64,000 nucleotides of DNA from Priestia iocasae (GCF_016909075.1 NZ_JAFBFC010000001.1:372001-436000); one strand, 5' to 3'; shown: positions 1 through 9,722, counted from the first letter of the stretch. Notes: a model not told the origin generated them from the sequence alone. Made by a program: numbers and translations.

Positions 1-213
1 AAAACGTTATATGATGTTCAGCAGTTTTTAAAATCTTTTGGCACAATAATATATGTCGGAGATCGTCTTGCAGATCTTGAACTAATGGAAGAAGAGTTAA
101 AAGAGCTTTTTCATTCTAAATTAATTGATATTCAAGATTTTCAAATGGCTCTCTTGTTAGTTCGCCAAGAGTTACAATTACAAAAAGAAAAAAGGATGAG
201 TCAGAATGGATGA
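1..213 (+). CDS. yqgQ: YqgQ family small protein, C-terminal part (start lies before the window)
   Basis: The first frame is open from base 1 to a TGA at 211-213, giving 70 residues of a small acidic/basic helical protein. The text includes [19 protein letters not shown] and [12 protein letters not shown]. This matches the YqgQ (DUF910) family that precedes glcK in Bacillus; its function is not established. The last 8 bases overlap the glcK start, so the two genes are translationally coupled. The 5' end is missing only because the window begins inside the gene. Confidence 0.85.
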   Translation, partial: KTLYDVQQFLKSFGTIIYVGDRLADLELMEEELKELFHSKLIDIQDFQMALLLVRQELQLQKEKRMSQNG

Positions 214-1180
214 AAAATGGTTAGTTGGTGTTGATTTAGGTGGAACAACGATTAAGATGGCCTTTATTAATCATTATGGGGAAATCATTCATAAATGGGA
301 AATAGACACAGACATTAGTGAGCAAGGTCGAAACATTCCAACAGACATTGCAAAGTCTATCGATAAAACGATTATCGAATTAGGCCGTGATAAGAGTCAA
401 TTAGTGGGAATCGGAATTGGAGCTCCAGGTCCGGTAAACTTTGCAAACGGTTCAATTGAAGTAGCAGTTAATTTAGGATGGGAAAAGTTCCCGATTAAAG
501 ATATTTTAGAAGTAGAAGCATCTGTACCAGTGGTTGTAGACAATGATGCAAATATTGCTGCAATCGGTGAAATGTGGAAGGGTGCTGGAGATGGCGCGAA
601 GGATTTACTGTGCGTTACTCTTGGTACAGGTGTCGGTGGTGGTGTAATTGCCAATGGTGAAATTGTACATGGTGTAAACGGTGCTGCTGGAGAAATTGGC
701 CACATTACATCTGTCCCTGAAGGCGGAGCACCTTGCAACTGTGGAAAAACAGGCTGTTTGGAAACAATTGCATCGGCTACAGGGGTTGTTCGATTGGCAA
801 TGGAAGAGTTATCAAACACAACGACAACTAGTTCGTTGCGTGATGATTACACTCAAAGTGGTCAACTGACAGCAAAAATGGTATTTGATGCAGCAAGAGA
901 AAGTGATGAATTAGCTGTTAAAATTGTAGACAAGCTTGCATTTCATTTAGGATTGGCATTAGCAAATGCAGCGAATGCTTTAAACCCTGAAAAAATTGTT
1001 CTTGGTGGAGGCGTATCAAAAGCTGGAGATGTCTTGTTAAATCCAGTCAGATCTTATTTTGATCGTTTTGCTTTTCCGAGGGTATCACAGGGAGTTGAAT
1101 TAACCATTGCAACGCTAGGTAATGATGCAGGTGTCATTGGTGGAGCTTGGTTAGTGAAAACAAAAATTGCGTCTGTATAA
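206..1180 (+). CDS. glcK: glucokinase (ROK family)
   Basis: Cytoplasmic ROK-family sugar kinase that phosphorylates glucose to glucose-6-phosphate with ATP. The N-terminal phosphate loop [10 protein letters not shown] is at residues 8-17. The catalytic-base motif DNDAN is near residue 112. The ROK zinc signature [10 protein letters not shown] is near residue 176. The length of 324 residues is normal for the family. It overlaps the end of yqgQ, as in B. subtilis, where glcK supplies glucose kinase activity outside the PTS. The start ATG at 206 sits inside the yqgQ reading frame, downstream of a weak AAAAGGATGAG ribosome site. A structured stretch ending in a terminator follows. Confidence 0.96.
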   Translation: MDEKWLVGVDLGGTTIKMAFINHYGEIIHKWEIDTDISEQGRNIPTDIAKSIDKTIIELGRDKSQLVGIGIGAPGPVNFANGSIEVAVNLGWEKFPIKDILEVEASVPVVVDNDANIAAIGEMWKGAGDGAKDLLCVTLGTGVGGGVIANGEIVHGVNGAAGEIGHITSVPEGGAPCNCGKTGCLETIASATGVVRLAMEELSNTTTTSSLRDDYTQSGQLTAKMVFDAARESDELAVKIVDKLAFHLGLALANAANALNPEKIVLGGGVSKAGDVLLNPVRSYFDRFAFPRVSQGVELTIATLGNDAGVIGGAWLVKTKIASV

Positions 1181-1194
1181 ATAGAGTTAGAAAA

Positions 1195-1394
1195 TATACC
1201 ATGACAAGAGAAGGGGCATTCACTTACGGAGGGTATCTAAGATGGAATGCACAAGCCTCGAATCCCCGTCTGTGAAGAAAAATTCTCTTTTGAAGAAACA
1301 TAGGTTGAGTTATGAAATAATAGGTTTACTATTTTAAAACTCAGGGTATAAAATAGTAGCTTGAAAGAGTCTTCTCTATAGGAGGCTCTTTTAT
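1195..1394 (+). ncRNA. possible structured RNA in the glcK-yqgS gap
   Basis: This 200-base stretch has no convincing reading frame but several self-complementary pieces. GCATTC pairs with GAATGC, GGGG with CCCC, and CTATTTTA with TAAAATAG, and it ends in an intrinsic terminator at 1365-1394. It could be the folded 3' end of the yqgQ-glcK transcript, an independent small RNA, or a leader. I could not match it to a riboswitch class by eye. Confidence 0.3.
1365..1394 (+). terminator. intrinsic terminator downstream of glcK
   Basis: An 11-bp stem, AAGAGTCTTCT against AGGAGGCTCTT with two G-U pairs and a CTAT loop, is followed by a short T run. It separates glcK from yqgS. Confidence 0.8.
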
Positions 1395-1454
1395 GTTAAG
1401 ATTTAAAATATTTTTAATATTATGAATTTAAATTTTGACGAAACTTTTTTACGA

Positions 1455-1488
1455 GATATTCGTCTAAATAATTGTATAAACGAATATC
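1455..1488. promoter_or_regulatory. inverted repeat upstream of yqgS, possible operator
   Basis: GATATTCGT at 1455-1463 is exactly complementary to ACGAATATC at 1480-1488, with a 16-base AT-rich spacer. There is no T run after it, so a terminator is unlikely. It lies about 150 bases before the yqgS start and could be a regulator-binding site or a transcript hairpin. The rest of 1395-1635 is AT-rich with nothing else recognisable. Confidence 0.3.
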
Positions 1489-1635
1489 AATAACATTACT
1501 ATTCTACCTTTTGATTGTGAAAAATGATTTGCATTTTTGTAAAAAAAGCATTAAGATTATCTTCGTTATTATGAAGATATTAAATAAAATGATTATATTT
1601 TTACAAAGGAATACAGGGATTAAGGAGGTTTAAAC

Positions 1636-3546
1636 GTGACCAATAAATCATCGTTGTCAAAGCTGTCGTTTATTCTTACAGCAACGATTTTACTATGGAT
1701 TAAAACGTATATTGTATATAAAACCCAATTTGATATTAAAATTGAAAATGCTACACAGGAGTTTATTTTGTTTATTAACCCTTTAAGCTTCTTATTGTTA
1801 ATACTAGGGATAGGGTTATTCTTTAAAACAGAAAAAGGACGTAATCGTTATACAATTATAACAAGCTTTATTATCACATTTGTTCTATTTGCAAACGTTA
1901 TGTTCTATCGCTTTTTTAATGATTTCTTAACATTGCCAGTGTTGTTTCAAACAAGCAACATGGGGGATTTAGGGAATAGTGCGTTTGAGCTATTTAAGTG
2001 GACAGATATCTTAATGTTTATTGACGTTATCGTTTTAGCATTTCTAGCAAAATACTTGTCTAAGAAAAAAGAGGTAGATGAAGGACTTTCACTAGGGGTT
2101 AGCCGCAAGACTCGCTTTGCTTACTATGTAGCAGTGTTAGCGGTATTTATTTCAAACTTGGCTTTAGCGGAGACGGAGCGACCAGAGCTGTTAACTCGCG
2201 CGTTTGACCGTGAAATGTTAGTGAAAAATATTGGAACTTACAACTATCACATCTATGATGCAGTTCTTCAATCCAAAACAAAAGCTCAACGTGCATTAGC
2301 AGATAGCAGTGAGTTTGTTGAAATCGAAAACTATTTAAAAGCAAATCAAAAGGCACCAAATGAAGAGTTATTCGGTGCAGCTGAGAATAAAAATGTTATT
2401 ATTGTTTCACTAGAATCATTACAGGATTTTGTTATTGGAAATACGGTAAATGGTCAAGAGGTTACACCGTTTTTAAATGATTTTATTGAAGAAAGCTATT
2501 ACTTTGAAAATTTCTATCACCAGACAGGACAAGGTAAAACATCTGATAGTGAGTTTTTACTAGATAACTCGTTATACCCATTAGGTCGTGGATCAGTATT
2601 CTTTACACATGGTGGAAATGAATTTAATGGTACGCCAGAACTTTTAAAAGATAAAGGCTACTATAGTGCTGTATTCCATGCTAACAATCGTAGTTTCTGG
2701 AACCGTGATGTTGTCTATCCAAGACTAGGGTATGATCGCTTCTTCTCACTAGCTGATTATGAAGTAACGCCTGAAAACTCAGTGGGATGGGGATTAAAAG
2801 ATAAAGAGTTCTTTGAGCAGTCTGTAGAACATATGAAAACTTTACCACAGCCGTTCTATTCAAAGTTCATCACTTTGACAAATCATTTCCCATTCGAATT
2901 AGATGAAGAAGATAAAATGGTGGATGAATTCGATTCTAATAGTCGAACATTAAATCGTTACTTCCCTACCGTTCGATATATGGATGAAGCATTTAAATAC
3001 TTTATTGAAGATTTAAAAGCAGAAGGTTTATATGAGAATTCTATTATTGTTGTTTATGGTGACCATTATGGTATCTCTCAAAACCATAACGTTGCAATGG
3101 AGCAATATTTAGGAAAAGAAGTAACACCTTATCAATGGACACAGCTACAAAAAGTACCAATGATTGTTCACATTCCTGGTGAAGAGCATAAAGGTAAAAA
3201 AATCTCTAAAGTTTCAGGGCAAATTGACTTGAAACCAACTCTTCTTCACTTATTAGGTATTGATACGAAAGATCATGTACAATTTGGTTCAGATATGTTC
3301 TCTGAAGAAAAGATGGATTTTGCTGTTTTACGTGACGGTAGCTTTATTACAGATAAGTATGTATATGCTGATAATAAGTGTTACGATAAGTCTACGGAAG
3401 AAGAAACAAATCTATCTGCTTGTGAGCCATATATGGAAAAAGCAAAACAAGAATTAGATTACTCAGATAAGATTGTATATGGCGATCTTCTTCGCTTCTA
3501 TGAAGGTAAAAACTATCGATTAGAAAAAACAGAAGATCATAACTAA
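1636..3546 (+). CDS. yqgS: lipoteichoic acid synthase-like protein (LtaS family)
   Basis: Polytopic membrane enzyme of the LtaS family, which polymerises glycerol phosphate from phosphatidylglycerol onto lipoteichoic acid outside the membrane. Five hydrophobic segments occupy roughly residues 5-185. An extracellular sulfatase-like domain follows. The metal-binding Glu lies in VSLES near residue 260, the catalytic Thr is T302 in [10 protein letters not shown], and VYGDHYG near residue 475 holds the late Asp-His metal ligands. The GTG start at 1636 is preceded by TAAGGAGG. Position after glcK matches B. subtilis yqgS, one of several LtaS paralogues there. Which paralogue role it plays (main, sporulation or stress) cannot be decided here. 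Confidence 0.93.
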   Translation: MTNKSSLSKLSFILTATILLWIKTYIVYKTQFDIKIENATQEFILFINPLSFLLLILGIGLFFKTEKGRNRYTIITSFIITFVLFANVMFYRFFNDFLTLPVLFQTSNMGDLGNSAFELFKWTDILMFIDVIVLAFLAKYLSKKKEVDEGLSLGVSRKTRFAYYVAVLAVFISNLALAETERPELLTRAFDREMLVKNIGTYNYHIYDAVLQSKTKAQRALADSSEFVEIENYLKANQKAPNEELFGAAENKNVIIVSLESLQDFVIGNTVNGQEVTPFLNDFIEESYYFENFYHQTGQGKTSDSEFLLDNSLYPLGRGSVFFTHGGNEFNGTPELLKDKGYYSAVFHANNRSFWNRDVVYPRLGYDRFFSLADYEVTPENSVGWGLKDKEFFEQSVEHMKTLPQPFYSKFITLTNHFPFELDEEDKMVDEFDSNSRTLNRYFPTVRYMDEAFKYFIEDLKAEGLYENSIIVVYGDHYGISQNHNVAMEQYLGKEVTPYQWTQLQKVPMIVHIPGEEHKGKKISKVSGQIDLKPTLLHLLGIDTKDHVQFGSDMFSEEKMDFAVLRDGSFITDKYVYADNKCYDKSTEEETNLSACEPYMEKAKQELDYSDKIVYGDLLRFYEGKNYRLEKTEDHN

Positions 3547-3550
3547 TAAA

Positions 3551-3588
3551 AAGAGCTTTGACAGGCAAAATGTCAAAGCTCTTTTTTA
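3551..3588 (+). terminator. intrinsic terminator of yqgS
   Basis: A perfect stem AAGAGCTTTGACA / TGTCAAAGCTCTT with a 7-base loop, followed by TTTT, starts directly after the yqgS stop. Confidence 0.92.
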
Positions 3589-3685
3589 TTCATGATAAAA
3601 GGCATTAACATCATATACTTGAATGACAGACCGTCATGAGTGAAGAGAATCATATTAGCAAAATAAAAAGGAGGGGACGATTAGA

Positions 3686-4573
3686 ATGGTTAACATGCAT
3701 ATTCCATATAACTATGAACGGATGTTAAGTGATCTAGTGAACTTATTACATCGATATCCAATTGCTTCGGGAGAATATATTGGCCATAGTGTATTAGGAA
3801 AGCCGATCCCACATATTATAATTGGACATGGAAAGAAAAAAATTCACATTAATGCTTCCTTTCATGCGAATGAATGGATTACAACAAATGTAGTGATGAA
3901 GTTTATGGAAGATTACTTACATGCTATTTATTATGGTCAATCTTTAAAGGGGATAGATGCTAGGACATTGTATCAAGAAACATCCCTGTCCATTGTACCA
4001 ATGGTTAATCCAGATGGAGTGAATCTTGTTCTTGATGGTCCTCCTATTATAGAGCCTTATTATTCAAATATATTGAAAATTAATAAAGAGAGAGAAGGAT
4101 TTACTGGTTGGAAAGCAAACATTAGAGGTGTGGATTTAAATAATCAATTCCCTGCAAACTGGGAGATAGAAAAAGAGAGAAAAATACCCAAAAAGCCAGC
4201 TCCAAGAGATTATCCAGGTCGCTGTCCTTTATCTGAGCCCGAGGCGATTACGATGGTAAGACTAGCTAAAAGATGGAAATTTGATCGAGTAGTTGCATTG
4301 CATACACAAGGTGAAGAATTCTACTGGGGCTACATGGAAAATGAGCCGAGTGAGGCTGTTCATATTGCAAATGAATTTGAACGAGTTAGTGGATATCGAG
4401 CTGTACGAACAATAGATAGTCACGCAGGTTACAAAGATTGGTTTATCTTACATTATAAAAGGGCAGGGTTTACGATTGAGCTTGGCAAAGGAATTAATCC
4501 TTTGCCATTGTCGATGATTTCTGGAATCTATGAAAGAACATTTCCACTTTTATTAGCATCTATGTATGTATAG
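3686..4573 (+). CDS. yqgT: gamma-D-glutamyl-L-diamino acid endopeptidase-like zinc carboxypeptidase (M14)
   Basis: M14-type metallopeptidase expected to cut the gamma-D-Glu-diaminopimelate bond of peptidoglycan stem peptides. Zinc ligands are visible as H60 and E63 in HANEWIT and H206 in ALHTQGEE. The catalytic Glu is E265 in FTIELGKG. The 295 residues lack the N-terminal LysM repeats of secreted endopeptidase I and lack a signal peptide, so a cytoplasmic peptide-recycling role is more likely than wall cleavage. The ATG at 3686 follows AGGAGGGG. It stands alone between yqgS and yqgU, matching B. subtilis yqgT. Confidence 0.88.
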   Translation: MVNMHIPYNYERMLSDLVNLLHRYPIASGEYIGHSVLGKPIPHIIIGHGKKKIHINASFHANEWITTNVVMKFMEDYLHAIYYGQSLKGIDARTLYQETSLSIVPMVNPDGVNLVLDGPPIIEPYYSNILKINKEREGFTGWKANIRGVDLNNQFPANWEIEKERKIPKKPAPRDYPGRCPLSEPEAITMVRLAKRWKFDRVVALHTQGEEFYWGYMENEPSEAVHIANEFERVSGYRAVRTIDSHAGYKDWFILHYKRAGFTIELGKGINPLPLSMISGIYERTFPLLLASMYV

Positions 4574-4715
4574 TGTATGAACCTTATTTCTTTATAAAAA
4601 AACAATTAGCAAAGGAATTAAGATATTGGTCTAGAAGTTTATGTTTATGTAAGATATTACTTGCATTGATAGAACAGAAATAGCATAATTTGATTGAAAG
4701 ATAAAGGTGATGAAG

Positions 4716-5792
4716 ATGATAAAAAGAGTTATGGTTTTCATTTTCGTCATCGTGATGTTAGTTGCTTGTCAGTCAGAAGCGTCGAACGATCCTAACAAAG
4801 CACAAAAGCAGCATGAAGGCGAAAAGAAAGTAACAAATCAACAAGAAATAAAACCTTACATCATTGAACAATCTGCTTTTGGTGGAATTGGAGATTGGTA
4901 CGATAATCATCATGTGTTAATCATCAAACATGAAAAAAAAGGATCTATAATTGAGAAATACAACATTTATACGGGTAAAACAGAGCTCTTTTTTCGTTCT
5001 GATGCTCCTATTATTTCTGTAAAAGCAAACCCCAATTATCATACCTTTTTGGTACATCTATCACAATCAACAGAAGAGGCCACATTACTATTTCTTAATC
5101 AAAGTGGCGAGACATTAGATACGCTAAAACTAGAGTCTTTTGATGTACAGTACACATGGAATCCGTTTTTACCTAATCAAGTTTTTATTACGAGCTTTTT
5201 AGAGGATTGGACATTTAATTTATTCTTGAGAGATGTTGCGAAAAAAACGCATCAATTATATACCTTGCCTCAACCCTTCATTCATTGGATTAATCAAGAT
5301 GAGATTATTTATTTAGACGTGGATGATGTGTTAGCCAATCCTTATGCACCACTTGTAAAGTTTAACCTCGATACAAATGAAGCAACTGTAATCAAGGAAG
5401 ATGTAGTGGGCGTATCCTATTTAGGCTCGACATTGATTACCATTGAAGAGAACGATGGAGTAGGAACCTATACATTTTGGGATTCATCATTTGAAAAAGT
5501 GGATAAACTTACGTTGCCGATCATAACAGAATATGATGGTCCATTAATTCCTTATAGTCAAATGGATCCATCAGAACAGCTCTTTTATACATTTAAGTCA
5601 AATTCAAGCAAACAATTTGATTTTATTGTTTATTCACTCGAGCATAGTAAAGTAGAGACACTTATTGAAGGAATTGAAAATATGCCACTAAAGCTTTCGC
5701 CAGATGGAAAAATAAGCTTAATTGGTTATCAATTTGAGCAGGTCATAAAAATAAATGAAAAGACCATAATGGACTTAGTGAAATTTCAGTGA
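4716..5792 (+). CDS. yqgU: YqgU family lipoprotein
   Basis: Predicted lipoprotein with a short basic N terminus, a hydrophobic core and a lipobox ending LVAC about 19 residues in. The mature part is a roughly 330-residue domain resembling a beta-propeller, with repeated short strand motifs and SPDGKISLIGY near the end. The function is unknown. I place the start at the ATG at 4716, six bases after AAAGGTG; ATG 4710 is an alternative. The position matches B. subtilis yqgU, and a terminator follows at once. Confidence 0.85.
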   Translation: MIKRVMVFIFVIVMLVACQSEASNDPNKAQKQHEGEKKVTNQQEIKPYIIEQSAFGGIGDWYDNHHVLIIKHEKKGSIIEKYNIYTGKTELFFRSDAPIISVKANPNYHTFLVHLSQSTEEATLLFLNQSGETLDTLKLESFDVQYTWNPFLPNQVFITSFLEDWTFNLFLRDVAKKTHQLYTLPQPFIHWINQDEIIYLDVDDVLANPYAPLVKFNLDTNEATVIKEDVVGVSYLGSTLITIEENDGVGTYTFWDSSFEKVDKLTLPIITEYDGPLIPYSQMDPSEQLFYTFKSNSSKQFDFIVYSLEHSKVETLIEGIENMPLKLSPDGKISLIGYQFEQVIKINEKTIMDLVKFQ

Positions 5793-5795
5793 AAT

Positions 5796-5827
5796 AAAAA
5801 AAGCCATCTCCAAAGGTGGCTTTTTTT
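5796..5827. terminator. bidirectional terminator between yqgU and yqgW
   Basis: A-run, GCCATCT / AGGTGGC stem and a seven-T run. The genes on the two sides converge here, so it can serve both strands. Confidence 0.9.
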
Positions 5828-5850
5828 GTATGCACTATGTAACGGCTACA

Positions 5851-6024
5851 TTAGTGAGCAGTTGGATAACCGTGATTTAAGACAGTCATTACCGTAAACC
5901 AACCAAAGATTGCAAATGTTAACACTGCAAATCCTAATCCAAGGAAGTTTTTATTTCGCATGGCTGAGACAGCACCGAAAATTCCTAATAATGTCGTTAA
6001 TGCAAAAATAATCATAAGACCCAT
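5851..6024 (-). CDS. yqgW: small membrane protein, DUF2759 (YqgW)
   Basis: A 57-residue reading frame on the minus strand begins MGLMIIFALTTLLGIFGAVS and ends GYPTAH. It has two hydrophobic segments separated by the basic MRNKN turn, so it is probably a two-span membrane protein. The start codon is seven bases after a strong AAGGGAGG. It resembles the DUF2759 family (YqgW) and sits at the same place as in B. subtilis. No function is known. Confidence 0.85.
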   Translation of the reverse strand: MGLMIIFALTTLLGIFGAVSAMRNKNFLGLGFAVLTFAIFGWFTVMTVLNHGYPTAH

Positions 6025-6250
6025 CTGCAAAACCTCCCTTACGCTAAAATTTATAAAACCTTCTATAGTAAGGTTTTGGTAATAAAATAGCTATTTTTAT
6101 TGTAAAGGTTTTCTTACAGTTTGTCGAGATGAAAAAGTGACACTTCTATGGATAAATTAAAAAGAGTGAACATTTTTAAAATGATGTGTTGTATTGTAGA
6201 ATAAACCTAAAAGAAAGAATTCAATCATAAAAAATGGAGGTCATTACAAA

Positions 6251-6883
6251 ATGATGTATGTTCAAATTCCTTTAGGTCCGTTACAAACCAATTGCTATGT
6301 ATTAGCAAATGAAGAAAAAGAGTGTGTAATTTTTGATCCAGGTGCTCAATCAGAAAAATTAATTAGATTTATTGAAGAAAAGCAATACAAGCCTTTAGCT
6401 ATTCTATTAACACATGCTCATTTTGATCACATTGGAGCAGTGGATGATGTTAAAGAGAAGTACAGTCTTCCTGTATATATTCACCAAGATGAACAACATT
6501 GGTTAACAGATCCTGCATTAAATGGATCACAATTCTTTGGGATTGGCTCGATTTCAGCAGGAGAAGCAACCGACATTATTTCCGAGGAAGGGATCTTAAA
6601 CATCGGCTCATTTGAATTGTACGTCTTTGAGACTCCAGGTCATTCACCAGGCAGTGTGTCTTATTATGCAGCAAAAGAAGGGCTTGTGTTTTCAGGAGAT
6701 GCTTTATTCGCTGGAAGCATAGGGAGAACGGATTTACCGGGTGGAAACCATCGACAACTGCTAGCTAGTATTGATAAAAAGTTAATGCAACTGCCTGAAG
6801 AAACGGTTGTCTTATCCGGTCATGGTAGTGAAACAACGGTTGGGCAGGAGATGGATCAAAATCCGTTTTTAAATGGATTTTAA
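6251..6883 (+). CDS. yqgX: MBL-fold metallo-hydrolase (glyoxalase II-like)
   Basis: Metallo-beta-lactamase-fold hydrolase of the hydroxyacylglutathione-hydrolase-like group. The metal motif THAHFDH is at residues 54-60. Later ligands lie in the ETPGHSPGSV segment (near 139), in FSGDALF (near 157) and in LSGHG near 198. The 210-residue length is typical of the short glyoxalase II-like forms that lack the C-terminal helical domain. The ATG at 6251 follows ATGGAGG. The next gene starts three bases after the stop, so both are probably cotranscribed. In bacilli the substrate could be a bacillithiol thioester; this is inference. Confidence 0.9.
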   Translation: MMYVQIPLGPLQTNCYVLANEEKECVIFDPGAQSEKLIRFIEEKQYKPLAILLTHAHFDHIGAVDDVKEKYSLPVYIHQDEQHWLTDPALNGSQFFGIGSISAGEATDIISEEGILNIGSFELYVFETPGHSPGSVSYYAAKEGLVFSGDALFAGSIGRTDLPGGNHRQLLASIDKKLMQLPEETVVLSGHGSETTVGQEMDQNPFLNGF

Positions 6884-6886
6884 GCA

Positions 6887-8008
6887 ATGCAACAAGCTAT
6901 AAAGAAACGTATCAAAGACTCCTTACATAATCGTATTTCCTATAGCGAATATATGAACATAGCTCTGTATGATGATGAACATGGGTACTATATGAAACAC
7001 GCTCAGAAAGTAGGGAAGCATGGTGATTTCTTAACAACGAGTGAATTATCCTCTGCTTTTGGTCGAGCGATGGCACATCTTTTTGTGAAAGTTGTTGAAC
7101 ATCACTTATTACCTCCCATTATTTGTGAAATAGGGGGAGGTAATGGTAAATTTGCCGAGGTTGTAATAGACGAGTGGAAAAAAATCTCACCAAACACAGT
7201 TGACCAGTTAACGTACTACATGATTGAAAAAAGCAGTTATCATCAACAGCTACAAAGAAATGAGCTATTTTCAAATCAATTAATTTACTTTAAAACAGTC
7301 GAAGAATTTCTTTCACAAGTAGGCGAATTCAATGGCATTGTTTTTTCAAATGAATGGTTTGATGCACTTCCTGTAGAGGTAATTGAGAAGAAAGATGGCT
7401 TATTATATGAAGTATGGATTACGTTAGAAGGTAATCGACTTGTTGAAACCTATATTCCTGTAACGAATCAACATATTCTTAATTATTTATCAACCTATAA
7501 TCTTTCTATAGCGGAAGGACAACGATTTGAGATTCCTCTTGATATGATAAAAGCGATTGAAAGATTAGGTGTAATGGTGAAAAGCGGGATAGTGGTAACG
7601 GTGGATTATGGCTATACATTTCAAGAATGGGAGCACCCTGCGCGTCGCAGAGGTAGTCTGAGAGGATATATGCAACACCAGCTAGTTGAGGATCCTCTTC
7701 AAAACATTGGTGAAATGGATTTAACGACACATATTCATTTTGATAGCTTAATAGAAAAGGGAAAACAGTGTGGACTGCAGCTTACAACTTTTAAGCGCCA
7801 AAGAGAGTTTTTACTGATGATTGGTTTACTTCAATTATTGGAGGAGCATACCTCAACAGATCCGTTTTCTAATCGTGCAAAAGCTAATCGATCTATTCGT
7901 AGCTTACTTATGGAAGGTAGTATTAGTGATTATTTTCATGTAATTATTCAACATAAAAATCTCGAGTTAGAAGAATCATTCCTCATTGATCTAATTAAGC
8001 ATAAATGA
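6887..8008 (+). CDS. MidA/NDUFAF7-like SAM-dependent methyltransferase (DUF185)
   Basis: Class I methyltransferase-fold protein of the DUF185 family. The SAM-binding glycine loop is CEIGGGNGKF near residue 80. The family motif SNEWFDALP lies near residue 158, and VTVDYGYTF near 244. The mitochondrial relative NDUFAF7 methylates an arginine of complex I; the bacterial substrate is unknown. Translation starts three bases after the yqgX stop, with the ribosome site inside the yqgX end. B. subtilis does not have this gene between yqgX and yqgY, so the locus differs from that species. Confidence 0.85.
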   Translation: MQQAIKKRIKDSLHNRISYSEYMNIALYDDEHGYYMKHAQKVGKHGDFLTTSELSSAFGRAMAHLFVKVVEHHLLPPIICEIGGGNGKFAEVVIDEWKKISPNTVDQLTYYMIEKSSYHQQLQRNELFSNQLIYFKTVEEFLSQVGEFNGIVFSNEWFDALPVEVIEKKDGLLYEVWITLEGNRLVETYIPVTNQHILNYLSTYNLSIAEGQRFEIPLDMIKAIERLGVMVKSGIVVTVDYGYTFQEWEHPARRRGSLRGYMQHQLVEDPLQNIGEMDLTTHIHFDSLIEKGKQCGLQLTTFKRQREFLLMIGLLQLLEEHTSTDPFSNRAKANRSIRSLLMEGSISDYFHVIIQHKNLELEESFLIDLIKHK

Positions 8009-8046
8009 TTCATTTTTGTTCGTTTGCAAATATAAGAAAGCGGAAA

Positions 8047-8076
8047 CAAAAAAAGCGATGAGAAATCATCGCTTTT
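8047..8076. terminator. bidirectional terminator between the methyltransferase gene and yqgY
   Basis: AAAAGCGATGA / TCATCGCTTTT hairpin with runs of A before and T after. It overlaps the yqgY stop codon. Confidence 0.85.
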
Positions 8077-8320
8077 AGTGTCCGCCTTGACCTGGAACCA
8101 TCATAAAAGTTGTCCAATATGTAAAGGCAACAAAGAAAACAGTTAAGTACGCTCCAAAAACATAGATGTACATACGCTCAGAAAGCTTTAAATAACTTAA
8201 AAAGACGAAAAATCCAGTTTGAGCTAAGAAAATTAGCGCTGTTGTTGGCATATGACCTAAATAAAACATAACTGCAAAAATACCAGTCCAAAACCCTAAT
8301 ACACGGTACATGCGTTCCAT
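8075..8320 (-). CDS. yqgY: DUF2626 membrane protein (YqgY)
   Basis: 81-residue membrane protein beginning MERMYRVLGFWTGIFAVMFY, with three hydrophobic segments and a C-terminal PGQGGH tail. It matches the DUF2626 (YqgY) family of bacilli, of unknown function. I take the ATG at 8320 because it sits five bases after AAAGGAGGGGA. An upstream in-frame ATG at 8344 lies in front of that ribosome site and is unlikely. The gene converges with the upstream plus-strand gene. Confidence 0.87.
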   Translation of the reverse strand: MERMYRVLGFWTGIFAVMFYLGHMPTTALIFLAQTGFFVFLSYLKLSERMYIYVFGAYLTVFFVAFTYWTTFMMVPGQGGH

Positions 8321-8400
8321 ATGCATCCCCTCCTTTAAACCCACATGTCAATTATTTATTATAAAGGACATTTTATACAATTGTAAATATTACTTTGTTT

Positions 8401-9102
8401 CTAGTTTGTGACAGCTACTTGATAAGTACAAGCTTCACATCCTACAGCTATATTATTTTTTGCAATTAAATCAACGTCTTCAAACAACAAATCAAACATT
8501 CCTTTTAAAAAAGCGTTATGAACTACACATACAGATTGTTGATGGATGGCTAGTTCTTTAAAGGGGCAATTGTTAATTTGAAAGTAAAGAGTATTATTTG
8601 CATGGTTAAATTCAATAATTGGGAGTAGACCAGCTTCTTTTGCTGCTTTTTTAATCAAGTTGACTTTCTCTTGGATAGATAAAGAATAAGCATCGTTACT
8701 CATCAGATGAGCATATTTTTGCTTAAAGTAAGTACGTCCATAATCATAAGCGTTTTTATGTAAACCATTTAATCCTTCTTCACCAAAATGCGAAAGTGTC
8801 TGCAGTAAGATGGTCGATAGCAGTTGATAATCCCGATAAGGAAACGACAATTGAATTGCTTCATGAGACATGCGATAAAAGCGACTAGGACGTCCACCTT
8901 TGCCTGTTTTCTTTGTGTGTGAAGAAACAAAGTTAACTTCCTCTAGTTTTGATAAGTGAAGTCTTGCAACGTTCGGATGAATATGGAATGTTTCTGCTAT
9001 TTCTTGAACAGTCACATCCTTTAGTTGATGTGTGATGTATTCATAAATATGAAACCTCGTTGGATCGGATAACACACTAGTGACTTTTAGTGTATCTGTC
9101 AT
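8401..9102 (-). CDS. winged-helix regulator with C-terminal four-cysteine domain (SufR/ArsR-like)
   Basis: Transcription regulator of 233 residues. Residues 1-80 form an ArsR/SufR-like winged helix (SDPTRFHIYEYI, then IHPNVARLHLSKL and a GRPSRFYR wing). The C-terminal part carries four cysteines as C-x12-C-x28-C-x2-C (NNCPF, SVCVV, GCEAC). The C-x12-C spacing resembles the iron-sulfur-sensing SufR family, so it may bind a cluster or metal; that is inference. It is divergent from mgsR, with about 190 bases between their starts. The gene is not part of the B. subtilis order here. Confidence 0.75.
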   Translation of the reverse strand: MTDTLKVTSVLSDPTRFHIYEYITHQLKDVTVQEIAETFHIHPNVARLHLSKLEEVNFVSSHTKKTGKGGRPSRFYRMSHEAIQLSFPYRDYQLLSTILLQTLSHFGEEGLNGLHKNAYDYGRTYFKQKYAHLMSNDAYSLSIQEKVNLIKKAAKEAGLLPIIEFNHANNTLYFQINNCPFKELAIHQQSVCVVHNAFLKGMFDLLFEDVDLIAKNNIAVGCEACTYQVAVTN

Positions 9103-9291
9103 TCCCTCTCACTCCTATTTAATATGATTATTTCCAGTATAATACAAAAACATTGTGTTCTATTGAGAAAGTAGCGTTGTTACAAAAAATTCACAAATTG
9201 AAAGAGAAAAAACTGTACAAAAGTTATACAAAACATGTACAATGTATATAAATAAGTGTAACAAAAAATTAAACAATAGGAGGAATGACAA

Positions 9292-9675
9292 ATGGAGAGG
9301 ATTATGTTCTTTACATATCCTAGTTGTACTTCTTGTCGCAAAACAAAAAAATGGCTAAAGATGCAGGATGTTAATTTTACAGAGCGTCATTTATTTCGAG
9401 ATACACCTACGTATGAAGAGATGCTACAGTTGTTAACAATGACGACGGAAGGTATTGATGAGTTGTTAGCAAAAAGAAGTCAAGAATATAAAAACTTGAA
9501 TGTGGATGTAGATAATATGAGTCTTTCAGAGGTTGTCCAACTTTTAACGGAACAACCACGTTTATTGCGACGTCCTATTTTAACAGATGGGAAAAAATTA
9601 GTAGTAGGATACAATGAGTCTGCATTAAAGAATTTAGTGAAACGAAAAAAACGTACATCTTCTCTTGTAGGATAG
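9292..9675 (+). CDS. mgsR: Spx/ArsC-family regulator MgsR
   Basis: Thioredoxin-fold protein of the Spx/ArsC family that acts on RNA polymerase. The redox switch is CTSC (residues 12-15 in PSCTSCRKTKKWL). The family motif RLLRRPILTDGKKLVVGYN lies near residues 90-108. The position (yqgZ) and length of 127 residues fit MgsR, which modulates part of the general stress regulon in B. subtilis, better than Spx itself. ATG 9292 follows AGGAGGAATGACAA. The 190 bases between this gene and the divergent regulator hold both promoters. Confidence 0.87.
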   Translation: MERIMFFTYPSCTSCRKTKKWLKMQDVNFTERHLFRDTPTYEEMLQLLTMTTEGIDELLAKRSQEYKNLNVDVDNMSLSEVVQLLTEQPRLLRRPILTDGKKLVVGYNESALKNLVKRKKRTSSLVG

Positions 9676-9722
9676 TCATACGTTTCTAGAGGGAGATGGC
9701 GTAAATATGAAGGGTGTAAATT

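Noticed and set aside
397-819. Long reading frame antisense to glcK
   Set aside because: Proline/serine-rich translation of the opposite strand of a conserved kinase gene; no ribosome site and no family resemblance.
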